Made by a program: the position numbers and the translations under genes
In this document: positions 8,572 to 17,489 of the stretch, in pieces
How positions within the stretch are numbered: the stretch's first letter is position 1
How the letters are laid out: the number at the start of each line of letters is the position of its first letter
Notes under the pieces: model-generated
The model's database searches: none
The model's input: the letters and a program-made list of their open reading frames with translations, nothing else
What the model was told of the DNA's origin: nothing
Source: [Clostridium] innocuum
Lineage (GTDB): Bacteria; Bacillota_I; Bacilli_A; Erysipelotrichales; Erysipelotrichaceae
Length of the DNA: 64,000 bases
Direction of reading: 5' to 3'
Assembly (NCBI GenBank): GCA_012317185.1
Contig: CP048838.1
Location: 62,001-126,000 of the forward strand

Positions 8572-8941
8572 TGCTATATTATTTCTTTTCTATGAAAGAG
8601 AAAGAGAATGCGTATCTTTTTGATAATCTTGAAATTTCAAATGATTGTGATGCTTTGCTTCATCAGCATGCATATCCAGTTGTATTTATCACCTTAAAGG
8701 ATATGAAAAGAGCTGATTATAAGATGCAGATTGAGAAATTCAGTTTTATAATTTCAGACATTGTTAATGCAAATTCGGAATTGCTGAATAGTCCAATGTT
8801 AAATACTGCACAGAAAAATTTGTTGACACAGTATCAAAATGAGACCTCAACCATAAGCAACTTAATGGATGCTTTGTTTAAAATCAGTATTTGTATGCAA
8901 CTGCATTTTCAGAAAAAAGTCATTATTCTGATTGATGAATA

Positions 8942-8960
8942 GGCGCGCCCGCCCATGGCG
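8942..8960 (+). repeat. 19-bp GC-rich insertion, copy B
   Basis: GGCGCGCCCGCCCATGGCG interrupts the codons for IDEYDVPLQ between TA and TG, the same dinucleotide context as copy A. Length is the same and the core CCCGCCCA and flanking GGCG are shared. Removing it restores IDEYDVPLQ. Confidence 0.65.
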
Positions 8961-9253
8961 TGATGTTCCTTTACAGACTGCATATTTGAATGGCTACTAT
9001 GATGAAATGGTAGACTTTCTCAGGCATGTGTTTAGTGCAGCCCTTAAAACAAATGATGCTTTAGAAAAAGGTATTTTGACAGGTTGTAGACCTAAAGCCG
9101 ATGGCAGAAAAGGCTTGTGAACAAATCAAAAATCAGAAATATATAGAGGGATTGTATGCAGATAGCTATGAAGATATTATAGGATATGGAATAGCATTCC
9201 ATAAAAAGTCCTGTGTAATTACATCCTTGAAAGATATTTGAATGCTTTACATT

Positions 9254-9298
9254 AAAAAAAGCTGTGATAACTAGAAAGTCTGGTTTCACGGTTTTTTT
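9254..9298 (+). terminator. Probable terminator after the decayed ATPase gene
   Basis: A-rich AAAAAAA-GCTGTGA pairs with TCACGG-TTTTTTT with one bulge and one G-U pair. The loop is long (about 18 bases). The rest of 9299-9615 is AT-rich with nothing else recognised. Confidence 0.5.
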
Positions 9299-9615
9299 AA
9301 ATAATTGTTTGCTATTTTTCATCGCTTATTTGTTAGTCGAAATTATAATGTTCTCTGAAACCTCTTTATTGCGTCTTATGATCCAAAAATTATCATAATA
9401 AAGATGCAAGAAAATGCTTTTTATGGATATAGGATGCGTATGGAGTTGATATAATACGATATGATAAATAAATTGGATAGGATAATTTTGAAAGTATATA
9501 GTTACAAAGCATGAAAAAGAATACGCCTATATTCTGAATAAACCGCATACATATCCCGTAGTTTCCTCAGGAATCCGAAATTGAGAAAATCAGATAAGAA
9601 AATTCACTTTATCTA

Positions 9616-9644
9616 TTGTAATAAAATCAGGTTTCTAGTAAAAT
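9616..9644 (+). promoter_or_regulatory. Promoter of the purine operon
   Basis: TTGTAA (9616-9621) and TAAAAT (9639-9644) with a 17-base spacer lie about 20 bases upstream of the guanine riboswitch aptamer. Confidence 0.65.
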
Positions 9645-9663
9645 AGACATGTATTGACATACA

Positions 9664-9734
9664 TGCTTGTATATACCCTGTAATAAGGTCAGGGAGTTTC
9701 TAGCCGTTCACCGTAAACGAACGGGCTACAAGCA
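9664..9734 (+). promoter_or_regulatory. Purine (guanine-type) riboswitch aptamer
   Basis: Three-way junction: P1 TGCTTGTA/TACAAGCA (8 perfect bp), P2 CCCTG/CAGGG, P3 CCGTTC/GAACGG, with loops TAATAAGG (L2) and CCGTAAA (L3) matching the family, and junction GTTTCTA. The base that sets specificity (position 74 in the B. subtilis xpt aptamer) is C (9726), which predicts guanine or a related oxopurine. The usual C at position 53 and A at position 73 are both G here, a deviation worth testing. It controls the purE operon. Confidence 0.87.
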
Positions 9735-9782
9735 AACAATTACTCTTTCTTTTTGTTCTGGGACGTACTTGTTTGCTTTTTA
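9730..9782 (+). terminator. Riboswitch expression-platform terminator
   Basis: AAGCAAACAATTAC and GTACTTGTTTGCTT form a 14-position stem with one mismatch, followed by a run of U. Its 5' arm overlaps the 3' strand of P1 by about five bases, so aptamer state and terminator are linked. It sits about 150 bases before purE. Confidence 0.75.
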
Positions 9783-9829
9783 TATTGCAGGCAGGTGCGT
9801 CTTTATAATTTTTATAGGAGGTCTTACTT

Positions 9830-9880
9830 ATGGTCTTAAGAAGATACGCTATAACAATTACACAATTTAACGGTTTTTAG
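9830..9880 (+). CDS. Putative leader peptide MVLRRYAITITQFNGF
   Basis: A 16-codon ORF with a near-perfect ribosome site (TAGGAGG, 8 bases before the ATG) lies between the riboswitch terminator and purE. A small hairpin with a U-run follows it immediately. No family is known to me. The strong ribosome site is the only evidence of translation; a second, translation-dependent control layer is inferred. Confidence 0.45.
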   Translation: MVLRRYAITITQFNGF

Positions 9881-9882
9881 TG

Positions 9883-9914
9883 TACATATTGGTGAAAACG
9901 ATATGTATTTTTTT
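9883..9914 (+). terminator. Second weak terminator-like hairpin before purE
   Basis: TACATAT and ATATGTA form a 7-bp AT-rich stem around an 11-base loop, followed by seven or eight T. It lies between the leader ORF stop and the purE ribosome site. The stem is weak, so termination here may depend on other factors. Confidence 0.45.
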
Positions 9915-9934
9915 ATTTCAAGGAGGAAAAACAA

Positions 9935-10435
9935 ATGAGTGAAATCAAACCTGTCGTCAGTATTTTAATGGGAAGCCGTTCCGACTTGCCAACAATGGAG
10001 AACTGTTTCAACCAGCTGAAGGAATTCGGTATTCCTTTTGAAGCACACGCATTAAGTGCCCATCGGACACCGAATGAAGTTATCAAACTGGCAGAAGGTG
10101 CCAAGGATCGTGGAATCAAGGTTATTATTGCGGCTGCAGGCGGAGCTGCTCATTTGGGTGGAGTTATCGCATCCAGCACAACACTGCCGGTAATCGGCGT
10201 TCCGATTCAAACAAGTGCACTGGGTGGAATGGATTCCTTGCTGTCCACTGTCCAGATGCCTGGAGGAATACCGGTCGCAACAGTTGCAATCGGAAAAGCA
10301 GGCGCAAAGAATGCCGCTATTCTGGCAGCACAGATGCTTGCGTTAAGCGATGAAGCAATGGCTGAAAAAATGGTCGCATTCAAGGCTTCCATGGCAGAAA
10401 AAGTAATCAAAGATTCCGTGATTGAAGTGGAATAG
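9935..10435 (+). CDS. purE: N5-carboxyaminoimidazole ribonucleotide mutase (PurE class I)
   Basis: PurE moves the carboxyl group of N5-CAIR to give CAIR in purine synthesis. The 166-residue protein shows the class I features MGSRSDLPTM (phosphate binding), SAHRTP with the catalytic His, and AAAGGAAHLGG, then PVIGVPIQTSALGGMDSLLS. AAGGAGG lies 8 bases before the ATG. It is the first gene of the purine cluster and lies behind a guanine-type riboswitch. purK and purC are not in this window. Confidence 0.96.
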   Translation: MSEIKPVVSILMGSRSDLPTMENCFNQLKEFGIPFEAHALSAHRTPNEVIKLAEGAKDRGIKVIIAAAGGAAHLGGVIASSTTLPVIGVPIQTSALGGMDSLLSTVQMPGGIPVATVAIGKAGAKNAAILAAQMLALSDEAMAEKMVAFKASMAEKVIKDSVIEVE

Positions 10436-10452
10436 GGAAAGGTGAATATACT

Positions 10453-13400
10453 ATGAATTATCGCGTATTTGTGAAGAAAAAGGAAGCATTTCAGGTGGAA
10501 TCCGCTTCTTTGTTTCATGAACTGAAGCAGAATCTGAATCTTGCAGGATTGCAGGGTGTACAGATGTATAACGTATATGATGTATTCCATGGGGATAAAC
10601 ATGACATGGAGCTTCTGAAAGAAAAGGTTCTGAGTGAGAAAGTAACGGATGAGGTTTTTGATGAAATTGATCTGAAGGGAAAAACCTTCATTGCATATGA
10701 ATGCCTGCCAGGACAGTATGATCAGCGTGCGGACAGCGCACAACAGTGTCTGATGCTGTTGAATAACAAGCAGGATGTTGTAATCAAAAGCGGACGTATC
10801 GTCATTCTGGAGGGCAGTGTTACAGATGCAGAAATTCAGGCTGTCAAGAAATACCTGATCAACCCGGTAGAGATGAGAGAAAAGGATCTTGCCGTACTTG
10901 GGTATGAGGAGGATGTGGAGATTGAACCGGTACCTGTTTTAAGTGGCTTCCGTGATCTGGATGAAGCAGGTCTGGAGGCATTGCGCAGTGAACAGGGGCT
11001 GGCTATGACGCTGGCGGATGTACAGCATATTCAGAAATACTTCAGGGAAGAGGAAGAGCGTGATCTGACACTGACAGAGCTGAAGGTACTGGATACCTAC
11101 TGGTCTGATCACTGTCGTCATACAACCTTTGAAACGATCCTTCAGAATGTAAAGATTGATGCAGGCAGTCTGCAGGATACCATACAGAAGGCATATGAGC
11201 TGTATCTGAAGCTGAGAAAAGATGTACATGATAATAAGAAATTTGTGACGCTGATGGATATGGCTACCATCGCGGGTAAATATCTGCGGAAAACAGGTAA
11301 GCTGGATGATATGGAAATCAGCGATGAAATCAATGCATGTTCCATTGAAGTAACCGTGGATGTAGATGGTGAGGATCAGCAGTGGCTGTTGATGTTTAAA
11401 AATGAAACACACAATCATCCGACGGAGATTGAACCGTTCGGCGGTGCAAGCACGTGCATCGGCGGAGCAATTCGTGATCCGCTGTCCGGAAGAAGCTATG
11501 TATATCAGGCAATGCGTATCACAGGTGCCGGAGACATTACAAAGGATATTAAAGAAGCACTTCCAAACAAGCTGCCGCAGAGCCGCATATCAAAGGGGGC
11601 TGCCGCAGGATATTCCTCCTACGGGAACCAGATTGGTCTGGCAACTACCTATGTAAAGGAAATCTTCAATGACGGCTATGTCGCAAAACGTATGGAGGTA
11701 GGTGCAGTCGTAGGCGCCGCACCAAAAGAAAATGTTGTGCGTAAAAAACCGGAAACCGGAGATATTGTCGTACTGATTGGTGGAGCAACCGGTCGTGACG
11801 GTGTCGGTGGAGCAACCGGTTCTAGTAAGGAGCATAACGATACCTCTCTTACAAAATGTTCCAGCGAGGTTCAGAAGGGAAATGCGCCAATCGAGCGTAA
11901 GCTGCAGAGATTGTTCCGTAATCCGAAGGCAACGAAACTGATCAAAAAGGCAAATGACTTCGGTGCCGGCGGTGTGAGTGTCGCAGTAGGTGAAATTGCG
12001 GATGGATTGAGAATTGACCTGGATAAGGTTCCTGTAAAATACAGTGGTTTATCCGGAACAGAGCTTGCCATTTCTGAATCACAGGAACGTATGGCTGTTT
12101 TGATTGAAGCGGATAAATTTGAGGAATTCAAGCAGCTTGCATATGAAGAGAATCTGGATTCCTGCATTGTCGCAGTCGTTACAGAGGAGCGCCGTCTGGT
12201 GATGAGCTTCCATGGAGAAGAAATCGTAAACATCTCCCGTGATTTTCTGGATACCAACGGTGTCCGCGGACTCCAGGATGTACTGATCCGTGAGGGCCTG
12301 AGTGATACCGACCCATTCCACAGCAAAGTGACCTCTGTGGAAGAAAACCTGAAGCAGCCCAATGTGGCGTCCCAGATCGGACTTGCGGAAATGTTTGATG
12401 CTTCCATTGGAAAATCAACCGTCCTCATGCCATTTGGCGGAAAATATCAGTTAACGGAAACTGAAGGAAGTGTACAGAAGCTGCCGGTATTCGGCTTTAC
12501 CAATACATGCTCCATCATGACACACGGCTATCATCCGGAGCTGTCGCTATACTCTCCGTATCTTGGTGCCAGCTATTCTGTTGTTGAAGCACTTGCCCGT
12601 GTTACTGCCATGGGTGGCAACTATGAAACCTGCCGTCTGACAAATCAGGAGTACTTTGAGCGACTGCATACCGATCCTGAAAAATGGGGAAAACCAATGC
12701 AGGCACTGCTGGGGCTGATTGAAGCGGAAATGGCATTTGAAACTCCAGCCATCGGTGGTAAGGATTCCATGTCCGGAACATTTAACGACATCAATGTTCC
12801 GCCAACCTTGATTACCTTTGCGGTCACAACGGAAAAAACAGAGCATATTATTTCACCGGAGTTCAAGGAAGCCGGACATCATATCTATTACATAAAGCAT
12901 ACACCGAACGATAATCAAACACCGAATTATGAAGAACTGAAAGCAAACTTCGCCAAGGTGCGTGAGCTGATTCGTAAAGGCGTGATTTGCTCAGCCGCAA
13001 CTGTGAAATTCGGAGGACTTGCGGAAGCACTATGCAAGATGAGCTTCGGTAATAAAATCGGTGTTGAGGTGAAGACAAGCGAACATATCTTTGATCTCAG
13101 TATCGGAAGCATTGTTGTGGAGAGCAGTGAAGCGATTTACGATGAAGCATTTGTATTACTTGGGAAAACGACGGATGCCGACACGATCTGCATCAATGAG
13201 GAATGCATCACAATCGATAAAGCTATCACCGCATGGTGTGAGCGCTACAACACCATGTATCCAATGACAGTGGATCAGGAAAAGGGTGTTATTGAAACAC
13301 CGGAGTATACTGCAAACGAGCGTGTTCATGCGAAAAAGACGATAGACAAGCCTAAGGTTATTATTCCGGTATTCCCTGGACAGAACTGTGAATATGATAC

Positions 13401-14148
13401 AAAACAGCAGTTTGAGCGCGCAGGTGCGGAAGCTGAAATCTATGTCTTTAACAATCTGAATGTAGAAAGCATTGAACGCAGTTTGAAGGAGCTGAGTGAA
13501 AAAATTGCATCGGCTCAGATTCTGATGGTTGTCGGCGGCTTCTCCAGTGGGGATGAACCGGATGGAAGCGGTAAATTTATCGCCAATGTCTTAAGCAATC
13601 CTTCCGTAAACAAGGCTGTGCAGACACTGTTGGCAAATGATGGTCTGATTCTCGGTATCTGTAATGGATTCCAGGCACTGATCAAATCCGGTCTGCTGCC
13701 ATATGGAGATATTACCAAGCTGAGTGAGGAATCACCAACTCTGTTCAGAAACAATATCAATCGTCATGTATCCCATATGGCGACAACGAAAATAACCTCC
13801 AACAAATCACCATGGCTGTCCAGCTTTACACCGGGACAGGGACATTCCATCGCGATGTCACATGGCGAAGGTAAATTTGTCGTTAGTGATGAGGTTGCTA
13901 AGCAGCTGTTTGAAAACGGACAGGTTGCTACACAGTATGTAGATCTGGATGGCAATCCAACGATGAATGGTACTTATAATATCAACGGTTCCAGCTATGC
14001 CATTGAAGGTATTACTTCCTTGGATGGCAGAATCTTCGGTAAGATGGGACACAGTGAGCGTTATGAAGACGGATTGTTTAAAAATATTGATGGGGATAAA
14101 TATCAGAATATTTTCCAGAATGGTGTAAACTACTTCAGAAATAAATAA
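10453..14148 (+). CDS. purL: Phosphoribosylformylglycinamidine synthase, single-chain
   Basis: This enzyme makes FGAM from FGAR, glutamine and ATP. At 1231 residues it is the large single-chain form, as in the clostridial type that runs slightly shorter than the E. coli enzyme, rather than the PurS/PurQ/PurL split of Bacillus. Order: an N-terminal PurS-like segment, two AIRS-like synthetase halves (FKNETHNHPTEIEPFGGA in the first, GGKDSM in the second), and a C-terminal class I glutaminase domain (VFPGQNCEYD; GICNGFQ with catalytic Cys1070; GHSIAMSHGEGKF). No frame break was found. It lies 17 bp after purE. Confidence 0.96.
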   Translation: MNYRVFVKKKEAFQVESASLFHELKQNLNLAGLQGVQMYNVYDVFHGDKHDMELLKEKVLSEKVTDEVFDEIDLKGKTFIAYECLPGQYDQRADSAQQCLMLLNNKQDVVIKSGRIVILEGSVTDAEIQAVKKYLINPVEMREKDLAVLGYEEDVEIEPVPVLSGFRDLDEAGLEALRSEQGLAMTLADVQHIQKYFREEEERDLTLTELKVLDTYWSDHCRHTTFETILQNVKIDAGSLQDTIQKAYELYLKLRKDVHDNKKFVTLMDMATIAGKYLRKTGKLDDMEISDEINACSIEVTVDVDGEDQQWLLMFKNETHNHPTEIEPFGGASTCIGGAIRDPLSGRSYVYQAMRITGAGDITKDIKEALPNKLPQSRISKGAAAGYSSYGNQIGLATTYVKEIFNDGYVAKRMEVGAVVGAAPKENVVRKKPETGDIVVLIGGATGRDGVGGATGSSKEHNDTSLTKCSSEVQKGNAPIERKLQRLFRNPKATKLIKKANDFGAGGVSVAVGEIADGLRIDLDKVPVKYSGLSGTELAISESQERMAVLIEADKFEEFKQLAYEENLDSCIVAVVTEERRLVMSFHGEEIVNISRDFLDTNGVRGLQDVLIREGLSDTDPFHSKVTSVEENLKQPNVASQIGLAEMFDASIGKSTVLMPFGGKYQLTETEGSVQKLPVFGFTNTCSIMTHGYHPELSLYSPYLGASYSVVEALARVTAMGGNYETCRLTNQEYFERLHTDPEKWGKPMQALLGLIEAEMAFETPAIGGKDSMSGTFNDINVPPTLITFAVTTEKTEHIISPEFKEAGHHIYYIKHTPNDNQTPNYEELKANFAKVRELIRKGVICSAATVKFGGLAEALCKMSFGNKIGVEVKTSEHIFDLSIGSIVVESSEAIYDEAFVLLGKTTDADTICINEECITIDKAITAWCERYNTMYPMTVDQEKGVIETPEYTANERVHAKKTIDKPKVIIPVFPGQNCEYDTKQQFERAGAEAEIYVFNNLNVESIERSLKELSEKIASAQILMVVGGFSSGDEPDGSGKFIANVLSNPSVNKAVQTLLANDGLILGICNGFQALIKSGLLPYGDITKLSEESPTLFRNNINRHVSHMATTKITSNKSPWLSSFTPGQGHSIAMSHGEGKFVVSDEVAKQLFENGQVATQYVDLDGNPTMNGTYNINGSSYAIEGITSLDGRIFGKMGHSERYEDGLFKNIDGDKYQNIFQNGVNYFRNK

Positions 14149-14151
14149 AAA

Positions 14152-14247
14152 CAAAACCTATATAGGAATAGGCAAAATGCGTAAAAGAGAAGCAATTGAA
14201 GCAAAACCTATATAGGATAACGCAAAATGCGTAGAAGAGGAGCAATT
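14152..14247 (+). repeat. Direct duplication of a 46-bp segment carrying the flotillin ribosome site
   Basis: Two 46-bp copies (14152-14197 and 14202-14247) begin 50 bp apart and differ at only a few positions. Each holds the 10-bp palindrome CCTATATAGG, then GCAAAATGCGTA, then a purine-rich AGAG-AGCAATT. In the second copy this is the ribosome site of the flotillin gene; the first copy has lost the ATG. It fills the whole purL-flotillin gap. Confidence 0.75.
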
Positions 14248-15855
14248 ATGGATATACAATCCTTACTGCCTTATATCGGTGGGGCGATCGTTATTATTTT
14301 GCTTCTTCTGATCGTAACAATAGGCTATGTTAAGGCACCGCCTGACACAGCCTATATCATTTCCGGTTTGAGGAAGAAAATTATCGTGGGAAAGGCAAGT
14401 ATCAAGATTCCGTTTCTGGAGCGTTTGGATAAGCTGAGTCTGAAGCTGATTCCAATTGATGTTAAAACAAGCAGTATGGTACCTACCGCTGATTATATCA
14501 ATATTCAGGTAGATGCTGCAGTAAATGTTAAGGTTGGCAGTGACAGCAATAAGCTGGAGCTTGCAGCACAGAACTTCCTGAATCAGAACAGTGACTACAT
14601 GGCACGCGTTGCCCGTGAGGTTCTGGAGGGAAATATGCGTGAAATCGTTGGACGTATGCGTCTGGAGGAAATGGTGAGTGACCGTCAGAAATTCGCTGAG
14701 CTGGTAAAGGAAAATGCGATGCCGGATTTAGCGGCCATGGGTCTGAATATCGTCAGCTTCAATGTTCAGAACTTCACAGATGCAAACGGGGTTATTGACG
14801 ATCTGGGTATTGATAATATTTCACAGATCAAGAAAAAAGCCGCAATCGCAAAGGCGGAAGCAGATAAGGAAATCGCTGTTGCGAAGGCGGATGCCGATCG
14901 TCAGGCAAACGATGCCAGAGTTGCGGCAGAGCGTGAAATTGCAATCAAGAACAATGATTTGAGTATCCAGAAGGCAGAGCTGAAAAAGGTTGCCGATGTG
15001 AAGCAGGCGACAGCAGATGCGGCTTATGAAATCGAAAAGGAAAATCAGAGAAAAACGATTGAGGTCACCTCGGCGGATGCCAATATTGCGAAGCAGGAAC
15101 GGGAAGTTCTTCTGAAGTCAAAAGAGGCAGAGGTTAAGGAAAAGGCACTGGAGGCAGAGGTCAAGAAACAGGCGGAGGCTGAAAAATTCGCAATACAGCA
15201 GAAAGCAGATGCAGAGCTGTATACGCGTCAGAAGGAAGCAGAAGCAAAGAAGTTCGAAATTCAGCAGGAAGCGGAAGCACAGCGTGCAAAAGCGGATGCG
15301 GACCGATACAGCCGTGAACGGGAAGCACAGGGTATTCAGCTGGTTGGTGAAGCGGAGGCGGAAGCAATTCGCGCAAAGGGTATTGCCGAGGCAGAGGCAA
15401 TGGATAAAAAAGCAGAGGCATACCAGAAATATACCGGAGCTGCCGTGGCGGAAATGCTGATCAAGGTTCTTCCGGATGTGGCAGGTAAGATTGCAGAGCC
15501 GTTAACACAGATTGATAAGATCACCGTTATCGGTTCCGGAAATGATTCCAGCAGCATTGATTCTGTGGCCGGAAATGTTCCCGGTGTCATGACGAAGCTG
15601 TTTGAATCCATGAAGGAAACGACCGGTATTGATCTTGGTGAAATCGTCAGAGCGAATACATATGATGCCAAGGTCACAAGAAATGTGAATTTCTCCGGAA
15701 TCCCAGCCAGTGATAACGATACAAATGTTGTGGTACAGGCAGCGGACAGCGTAAGGAAGCAGGATGAAAAAAAGCCTGAAAAACCGGTAAAGCCGGTAGA
15801 GGAAAAACCGGTTGAAAAGAAAGCGGACAATGATAAAATGTCCTGGGAAAAATAA
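14248..15855 (+). CDS. Flotillin-like SPFH membrane scaffold protein
   Basis: The 535-residue protein starts with a membrane segment (about residues 9-29), then an SPFH/band-7 domain (about 40-190), then a long Ala/Glu/Lys coiled coil with repeated A-E-A-E/K patterns (about 200-400), and a hydrophilic Pro/Lys/Glu-rich tail. This is the flotillin (FloT/YuaG-like) layout; such proteins organise membrane microdomains. The start used has AGAGGAG seven bases upstream; an in-frame ATG seven codons earlier has none. It lies inside the purine operon between purL and purM with no promoter seen, so it should be co-transcribed, an unusual neighbourhood. A role in purine metabolism is not implied by sequence. 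Confidence 0.88.
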   Translation: MDIQSLLPYIGGAIVIILLLLIVTIGYVKAPPDTAYIISGLRKKIIVGKASIKIPFLERLDKLSLKLIPIDVKTSSMVPTADYINIQVDAAVNVKVGSDSNKLELAAQNFLNQNSDYMARVAREVLEGNMREIVGRMRLEEMVSDRQKFAELVKENAMPDLAAMGLNIVSFNVQNFTDANGVIDDLGIDNISQIKKKAAIAKAEADKEIAVAKADADRQANDARVAAEREIAIKNNDLSIQKAELKKVADVKQATADAAYEIEKENQRKTIEVTSADANIAKQEREVLLKSKEAEVKEKALEAEVKKQAEAEKFAIQQKADAELYTRQKEAEAKKFEIQQEAEAQRAKADADRYSREREAQGIQLVGEAEAEAIRAKGIAEAEAMDKKAEAYQKYTGAAVAEMLIKVLPDVAGKIAEPLTQIDKITVIGSGNDSSSIDSVAGNVPGVMTKLFESMKETTGIDLGEIVRANTYDAKVTRNVNFSGIPASDNDTNVVVQAADSVRKQDEKKPEKPVKPVEEKPVEKKADNDKMSWEK

Positions 15856-15876
15856 AAGAAGAAAGCGAGAACGTGT

Positions 15877-16908
15877 ATGAGTGATAAGTATAGAGAAGCC
15901 GGAGTCGATCTGGAAGCCGGATATGAATCCGTTCGTCTGATTAAGAGTCATGTCGCTAGAACAAAGGTGAAGGGAGCAATTGATTCCATCGGAGCCTTTG
16001 GCGGTATGTATGATCTTTCCGTATTAAACATGAAGGAACCGGTTCTGGTAAGCGGAACCGATGGTGTTGGTACAAAGCTGCTTGTGGCATTTGAAATGGA
16101 TAAGCATGACACAGTTGGTATTGATGCTGTGGCAATGTGCGTCAATGATGTTCTGGTACAGGGGGCAGCACCAATCTTCTTCCTGGATTATCTGGCAGTA
16201 GGCAAAAATGAACCAAAGAAAATCGAACAGCTGGTAAAGGGTGTAGCGGATGGCTGTGTGCAGGCAGAGTGTGCCCTGATTGGCGGGGAAACTGCCGAAA
16301 TGCCGGATATGTATGATGTGAAGCATTATGATATTGCCGGCTTCTGTGTGGGTGCCGTGGATAAATGCAATCTTCTGGACGGGCAGAAAATCGAGGAAGG
16401 CAATGTACTGATCGGTCTTCCAAGTACCGGCGTACATTCCAATGGATTCTCTTTGATCCGCAAGGTATTGTTAAAGGATGCCAAGCTGGATCTGCATAAG
16501 GAGTATGAAGAAATCGGAAATCAGAAGCTGGGAGATGTGCTGTTAACACCGACGAAGATCTATGTCAAGGCAATCAAGCATCTGCTAGGCAAGGTTGATA
16601 TCAAGGGAATGAGTCACATCACCGGAGGCGGCTTCTATGAAAATGTGCCTAGAATGCTGAAGGAAGGACAGGGTGTTACCATTGATACAACAGCTTATCC
16701 TCACAAGCCTATCTTTGATATGATTGCGAAATATGGAAATATTCCGATGGATGAAATGTGCAATGTATTCAACATGGGTATCGGCTTTATGATGGCTGTC
16801 GATAAAAAAGACGTGGACACCGTACAGAGCCTGTTGAAGGAAATTCATGAGGAATCCTATGTCATCGGTGAAGTTACAAATAGTGGAAGCGTGGATGTAA
16901 AATGGTAA
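15877..16908 (+). CDS. purM: Phosphoribosylformylglycinamidine cyclo-ligase (AIR synthase)
   Basis: PurM closes the imidazole ring, making AIR from FGAM with ATP. The 343-residue protein shows YREAGVDLEAG, SGTDGVGTKL (ATP/phosphate loop), CVNDVLVQGAAPIFFLDY, GGETAEMPDMY and HITGGGFYENVPRML in the usual order. The last codons overlap purN by 7 bp. It follows the flotillin gene by 21 bp, so the operon continues across that insertion. Confidence 0.96.
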   Translation: MSDKYREAGVDLEAGYESVRLIKSHVARTKVKGAIDSIGAFGGMYDLSVLNMKEPVLVSGTDGVGTKLLVAFEMDKHDTVGIDAVAMCVNDVLVQGAAPIFFLDYLAVGKNEPKKIEQLVKGVADGCVQAECALIGGETAEMPDMYDVKHYDIAGFCVGAVDKCNLLDGQKIEEGNVLIGLPSTGVHSNGFSLIRKVLLKDAKLDLHKEYEEIGNQKLGDVLLTPTKIYVKAIKHLLGKVDIKGMSHITGGGFYENVPRMLKEGQGVTIDTTAYPHKPIFDMIAKYGNIPMDEMCNVFNMGIGFMMAVDKKDVDTVQSLLKEIHEESYVIGEVTNSGSVDVKW

Positions 16909-17489
16909 ATATTGCAATTTTTGCGAGCGGAAACGGCTCCAATTTCGAGAATATTATTCAGGAAATAAACAACGGTCATGTAAACAATGCAGTCTGCAAG
17001 GTTCTGATTATCGATAAGGAGCATGCCTATGCGAAAGAGCGTGCTGAAAAGCTGCATATACCCTGTGTATACGTAAATCCGAAGGCATATGCAGGCAAGG
17101 AGCCTTACGAACAGGAAATTCTGAGTATATTGAAGGAGCATCAGGTGGAGCTGATTGTTCTTGCCGGATATATGCGTTTTATCGGTAAGGTCCTGCTGGA
17201 AAGCTTTCCAAGACGCATCATCAATCTGCATCCGGCATATCTTCCCAATTTCCCGGGAGCCCACAGTATTCAGGATGCGTATGAGGCAAAGGTCGATTTC
17301 ACAGGGGTTACCGTTCATTTTGTAGATGAAGGTGTGGATACGGGGGAAATCATCCATCAGGAAAAGATTACGATCGATTCCACCTGGTCACTGGAAACCC
17401 TGGAAGATCATGTGCATGCCCTGGAGTATGACATATTTCCAAAAGTAATAAAGCATGTATGTAAAATGATAGAAAGCGAGGAAGCATAA
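16902..17489 (+). CDS. purN: Phosphoribosylglycinamide formyltransferase
   Basis: PurN transfers a formyl group from 10-formyltetrahydrofolate to GAR. The 195-residue length fits. It has the FASGNGSNFENI phosphate loop, INLHPAYLP with the catalytic Asn-His region, and GVTVHFVDEGVDTGEII with the catalytic Asp. It overlaps purM by 7 bp and shares one base with the purH start (TAATG), pointing to tight translational coupling. Confidence 0.95.
   Translation: MVNIAIFASGNGSNFENIIQEINNGHVNNAVCKVLIIDKEHAYAKERAEKLHIPCVYVNPKAYAGKEPYEQEILSILKEHQVELIVLAGYMRFIGKVLLESFPRRIINLHPAYLPNFPGAHSIQDAYEAKVDFTGVTVHFVDEGVDTGEIIHQEKITIDSTWSLETLEDHVHALEYDIFPKVIKHVCKMIESEEA

Larger units (their letters stand above)
8343..9241 (+). 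pseudogene. Decayed AAA-ATPase / DUF1703 (PD-(D/E)XK) gene
   Basis: Fragments in several frames rebuild the AAA-ATPase-like plus DUF1703 family: LPIGIENFK, MIDEGYYYVDKTLFIKEVL, the P-loop region RPRRF...GKTLNMS, the Walker B-like IILIDE, DVPLQTAYLNGYY, and a C-terminus with MAEKACEQI and YGIAFHKKSCV. A GGGAG site precedes the original ATG. Damage includes a 1-base deletion after FK, a 54-base in-frame insertion inside the P-loop, two 19-base GC-rich insertions, and loss of roughly 200 codons between ILTGC and MAEKA. Intact relatives are usually multicopy and of unknown function. It cannot make a working protein unless the insertions are somehow skipped. Confidence 0.8.

Noticed and set aside
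9667..9870. 67-codon frame across the riboswitch
   Set aside because: The DNA is the guanine aptamer and its terminator; coding is incidental.
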